A stretch of DNA of 64,000 nt, taken from Aquatica leii. Lineage: Eukaryota > Arthropoda > Insecta > Coleoptera > Lampyridae. The stretch covers positions 59,324,487 through 59,388,486 of the forward strand of contig CM069433.1 of assembly GCA_035610365.1 (NCBI GenBank), in the 5' to 3' direction. The notes under the pieces are model-generated. The model was not told the origin of the DNA, ran no database searches, and saw only the letters and a list, made by a program, of their open reading frames with translations. This document shows positions 60,121 to 64,000 of this stretch, piece by piece (the stretch's first letter is position 1; each line of letters begins with the position of its first letter). Made by a program: the position numbers and the translations under genes.

Positions 60121-61100
60121 ATGTTTTTTCGGTTCATATTATATGAATGTTTTTCTATTTCTACGGCTTCGCGAATTAGTCTAAAAAGTAAAAAGAGTTA
60201 TAGCCAACACTTTAGTTTAGTCAAAGTTTATCGTGTGTCCTTGGTTCCATGCGTGCTCTGTCACTGCAATTTTTTTAACTCTGCGGTGTTTGCAGTCACT
60301 CATATGTTCTTTTACTTTAACTTCAATAGAGCGTTTTGTTTGTCCTATATAACTTGATCCACAAAATCAAGGAATTTTGTAAATTCCGGCATGTTTTAAA
60401 ACTTTTTGTTTGTCTTTAGCAGTTTTGATATTATGTTTCTTTAGCACTTTGCTTATTTTGTATGTCAAACCCATACAGTACAGTAAATAAGCGGTGCTAG
60501 TAAGAAGTGACAGGTCATCTTTGACTTTAGAATGTTTTGCTCTTTTCCTAGCCTTTTGGATTTTTTTGAACTCATATCCGTTTATTCGTAGAGACTTCAA
60601 CAGTGTTTCCTATTCTTTTTCTAGATTTTCATTATCTGACACACGTAGAGGCCTTTTAGCTAAAATATGTAAAATAGTAGTCTTCTGTACTAGATGTTGA
60701 TGAGATTTGGCGTTTAAGTATTTATTAGTTAGCGTTTTTTACTTTCTATAAACGGAATGCCCCAACTTTCCGTTATTTTTTGTTATCATCAATACATCAA
60801 GGATGGCTAAACTGCTGTTATGTTTGGACTTCATAGTAATCTTAATGCTAGTATGTGCAGTATTTACATGTTAAAAGAACTTATTTAGTTTATATTTGTC
60901 ATGAAGCCATAGAACAAACTTATCATCAAAATCAAAAAGCTTTAGGTTTTAACTCAACATTTTTTGTAATTTCAGTTTCAAAATACTTTATATAAATCTT
61001 CTATTTCTTACCTGTTAATATTTAAGCGTGGCAGTTTTCACTTTCTTACAATGTTGCATCTATGGCTAGATTATCTGCGTAGGTATCTAATACAAATTTT
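60121..61100 (-). pseudogene. Penelope-like element: RT C-terminus and GIY-YIG endonuclease
   Basis: Minus strand. RT fragments: IYIKYFETEI (about 61000), FDDKFVLWLHDKYKL (60890-60940), LGHSVYRK then NKYLNAKSHQHLVQKTTILH (60670-60770). A partly open frame 60367-60600 runs from SLRINGYEFKKIQKARKR to KVLKHAGIYKIP, and after one stop continues with CGSSYIGQTKRSIEVKVKEH and CKHRRVKKIAVTEHAWNQGH (60220-60360). GIYKIP…YIGQT is the GIY-YIG catalytic signature of PLEs, here with Cys-Gly-Ser before YIG. The His-rich end of the domain is present. The RT YxDD box is altered (FDDK). Best preserved PLE copy of the window, but inactive. Confidence 0.85.
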
Positions 61101-61416
61101 TCATCTTCTCTTAAATAATTTAAAATAAATAGTAATTAAAAACTGTTTTCACTAAACACGACGTCTAAATAAACAAGTCTTTGCAAGAAGGTTTCCATCA
61201 AACCTTCAAACGTTGCAAAAACGTGACACAAGCCAAAAGCCAAAAAATAACTTTTGATTAAATGGTTTTGAATGCATTTTCTTGAAATTATTGTTTATGT
61301 TATTTAGTTATAAACACAGTTTCTAGAAATTTTACAATTATCTGATTTTATGTAAAATCAAAAAATATTTTTGTAAAATCTAAAACGTTAAATATTGTTA
61401 TGCTCACAAAAGACTA
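61101..61416. other. Unassigned AT-rich DNA
   Basis: Possibly decayed upstream PLE sequence; nothing definite seen. Confidence 0.35.
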
Positions 61417-61419
61417 ATA

Positions 61420-61967
61420 ACCGGTTGCACAAAAGTCTGGTTAATTGGCGATTTACTAATCGTCGATTAAAAATGATGGTTGTTTAACGTTCAATTGCGT
61501 TGCACAAAACAATTTAATCTAGGATTAACGCTCCATTAGTTAATCGGTTGCACAAAAGATAATTGACCATTAATTGAAGTTTAATCTTTCATTAAAGTAT
61601 GATTATCTTATAATTGTAGTTTAATGGCTTTAACGGTCAAGTAAATATTTATTTGAAATCGACGTTAATCAGAGATTAACGGTTTATTAACTATATTTTT
61701 GCGTTGCACAAAACTATAATCTCCGATTAAACTCTTGTTAACAAAAGATTATCTAATTGGCGATATTTGGCTGATTAACCTATAACTAAAGTTTTTCAAC
61801 AATAAAAAGTTCATGATTTACAGTCAAAATTAACTAATAAATTATAGCTACGTTTAATTCAAGTTTTGTTTAATACAAAATTAATAAAAAAAAATTATTA
61901 AACAAAAATAATTATGTTGTTTCACTTTTTTGTTTTTGAAATTAACCAGACTTTTGTGCAACCTGCT
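61420..61967. mobile_element. MITE with about 24-bp terminal inverted repeats
   Basis: The left end GGTTGCACAAAAGTCTGGTT (from 61423) and the right end AACCAGACTTTTGTGCAACC (to 61964) are perfect inverted repeats extending to TAAT/ATTA. The flanks read ATA on both sides (61417-61419, 61968-61970); a TAA reading is also possible. No ORF. Internal copies of GTTGCACAAAA at 61498, 61545 and 61703 suggest nested or tandem growth. The ends resemble PIF/Harbinger-type MITEs. Confidence 0.8.
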
Positions 61968-62141
61968 ATAAGAGTTTTTTTTAATTAATAGTTTTCTTGT
62001 AATGGACATATGTATATCTGTTTAGATAAGCTTTCTGTTTTGATATGTTTTATTTTTTTACTTTTCTTTAAAGAAAGTACAGCAATCGCAATTTTTTGCA
62101 AGTTCCAGGGCCTCCTGAATCAGAAACATGTATTTTTTACA

Positions 62142-62509
62142 AAAAAATTTTAGGTGTCTGTGTGTGTGTAACGTTGTACCGACGATAATTCTCGAACCAA
62201 TAGTCCTAGTAACTTGAAATTTGGTATGAAACTGGCTTTTCATATTCTCTCAGTTCTATCAAACAGGTCTGATAAAGAAGGTGGAAGTGGGTGTATCCGC
62301 CATTTTTAACAGTTGTTCTTATATAATTTTGTAGTTATGTAAATTATTCGATTTTGTTTTAGTTTCTTATAGAAATAGTCCTTCTTAACAATTTATTCAA
62401 ATACAAATATATTCTAAAAATAACAATTTATTAGATATTTGATATATAATTTAAAGTAAATTCCAAATATAGTGTAGGTTCGTCCCGCCTGCGACGGTTT
62501 TTTTAGAAA
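62142..62509 (+). repeat. Dispersed repeat, copy 2
   Basis: Partner of 58386-58756, 3.7 kb away, roughly 80% alike by eye. Its end reads GTAGGTTCGTCCCGCCTGCG, a two-base-shorter form of the B-box-like end of copy 1, again followed by a T run. Confidence 0.8.
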
Positions 62510-64000
62510 AGAATTTCATATCTTAAAAGAAAAGCAAGATACGTTAAAAGTAACAATTTCTACTAATATACTAAAGGGGAAATCAATATCGAGACGAGGG
62601 GTTAGTCGATATGACACAAACTTAATTTACCATATTTGGGTTATATTTTAATGAAATCGAGTACAAAAATTTTAATAAAATTGTAGCATGCTAGGAAGTC
62701 AATACAAACATCTACATATCACTTCAAAGTGGGTAAGATAAAAACACTTTCAATTAAATATTTTCTAATGTGTAATACTTAGTACTTTTACTGTTATTTA
62801 TTTTAAACAAATAAAATTATAAACCTAACTTTTTTGAATTCTCTATATTCTATTGACTTCGATGTTTTTCTTCAATATAATAAATAAAAAATATGTAGAA
62901 ATTCCTTATAGGAAAATCGTGTGGTGACCACACCAGTTTTTTTAATAATATAATGTTATAATATGATATAATATGTTATTTTAATTCAATTTAGAAATTG
63001 TTCTAATCGTAAAAATATTGATTTATATTATTTAAATTTTTATTACAAAACGAAGAAATTTAGAATAAGTTTGTCTGCTTTCTCTATATTTGTTTTTAAC
63101 GCAGTAAATATTAACATTCGTTACTTTGTTGTTGTTATTTTTTGATTTATAATTTTAAAATAAAACTTATCTTACAAACTCAAACACAATTTTTAATGTA
63201 TCATGCAAAAAAATTTTGTCACTTTTGAGTATCGTATACAGTGAGAATTACACATTTTTAAATAAATTAGAGATGTATTAAAAATTTATATTTGTTAACC
63301 TAGTGAAAACTGTCAATTTAACTCAATTTAAATTTGAAAACTTTTTTAGATGTAGTTAAATAATATGTTTAATTAATGTGTAAATCGGTGTTTACTACAT
63401 GTTTCTCTTTTGTGACAACTTTTGAGCTAGAGTTTAACAATTAAATTAGTGTTACTTTTTCTAATACAATACATCGGTTTATTTTTAATAAATTACAGAA
63501 TTATTTATTTATATTCGGTTTTTTTTATACTTCTTACTATTAATAGAATTAAGATAGCTAACTGTAGCGTTTTATACATTTTCTTTGGTCAGCGTATAGT
63601 AAATTAAAATTTCTTAGTTTATTTAGTGTAACCTTTGCTAGTTTTTTGTGACGTTTTTTTGCAGTAATTTTTTATAATAAAAACCTATTTGTTTCATATA
63701 ATTTATAATTGTTTTTTCCGTTTTTAGATATTTTTTTATATTTACTTTATTTTACATAAAAACAAAAATTGTTTTTAGAATAACATTACTGAGTAGCAGA
63801 CTTTTTGTACATTATTTGTTTTATTAATACATTAAAATTATAATTATTCATGATTTATTATTACAAAATTATACAAGTTTAAAAACATTTTTAAGAAATC
63901 TAAGAATAAAATCTAAGTAGAATTCTGTCTCATAAATTACAATTACATCTCTATAAAGATTTCTTTTTAAATAAATAATTTAAGACATACCCTGTTTGTA
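62510..64000. other. AT-rich intergenic DNA
   Basis: No ORF or repeat boundary. A short near-palindrome (GTGTGGTGACCACAC) is at about 62920. Confidence 0.55.

Noticed and set aside
1-64000. CRISPR arrays, operons, bacterial promoters or terminators
   Set aside because: No regularly spaced short repeats, no gene clusters; content is that of a eukaryotic TE-rich region.

Overview
This window looks like gene-poor, very AT-rich nuclear DNA of an arthropod, most likely an insect. I found no operon structure, ribosome-binding sites, CRISPR array, rRNA or complete tRNA gene. Almost all recognisable coding sequence is transposable-element (TE) sequence: non-LTR retrotransposons of several clades, Ty3/gypsy and Bel/Pao LTR elements, Penelope-like elements (PLEs) with a GIY-YIG domain, piggyBac, two kinds of hAT, PIF/Harbinger, a tyrosine-recombinase (Crypton-like) element, a foldback element and a MITE. 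Family calls come from recognising motifs by eye; no database search was run.

Layout. 1-1.1 kb: decayed Jockey-type LINE. 2.2-5.6 kb: AT-rich filler. 5.6-10.45 kb: a pile of + strand relics (gypsy reverse transcriptase (RT), PLE GIY-YIG, Bel/Pao RNase H-integrase, env-like ORF). 10.47-11.78 kb: a young-looking minus-strand I-type LINE 3' end with poly(A) and an intact RNase H ORF. 12.2-12.8 kb: PLE fragments with an inverted terminal sequence carrying a hammerhead-like core. 14.55 kb: a small ORF resembling a signal-peptide exon, the only candidate host coding sequence. 15-17.1 kb: LINE and Bel/Pao gag relics. 17.3-27.5 kb: a CR1/Jockey-type LINE split by a complete 6.7 kb LTR retrotransposon (18849-25583). 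32.5-33.6 kb: Bel/Pao integrase. 35.2-36.3 kb: a large palindrome. 36.4-39.7 kb: two hAT relics. 40-44 kb: a gypsy element split by a minus-strand LINE. 46.9-51.4 kb: two piggyBac elements, one complete from TTAA to TTAA. 53.9-57.0 kb: Bel/Pao gag-protease-RT. 57.1-57.5 kb: tyrosine recombinase. 58.4-62.5 kb: repeats, Harbinger, PLE and MITE. The remainder is AT-rich filler.

The most notable object is the LTR retrotransposon at 18849-25583. Its LTRs look identical apart from one T-run length change, it has a 4-bp target duplication, a clean tRNA-Lys-type primer site and a polypurine tract. Yet it lacks protease, RT, RNase H and the integrase catalytic core. One uninterrupted 445-codon ORF joins a Gag capsid region directly to the integrase zinc-binding domain, followed by about 2 kb of T-rich non-coding DNA holding a repeated hairpin-like motif. 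It appears to be a recently moved, non-autonomous element that must borrow its enzymes. The genes in the window do not form a pathway; their relationships are nesting and relative age.
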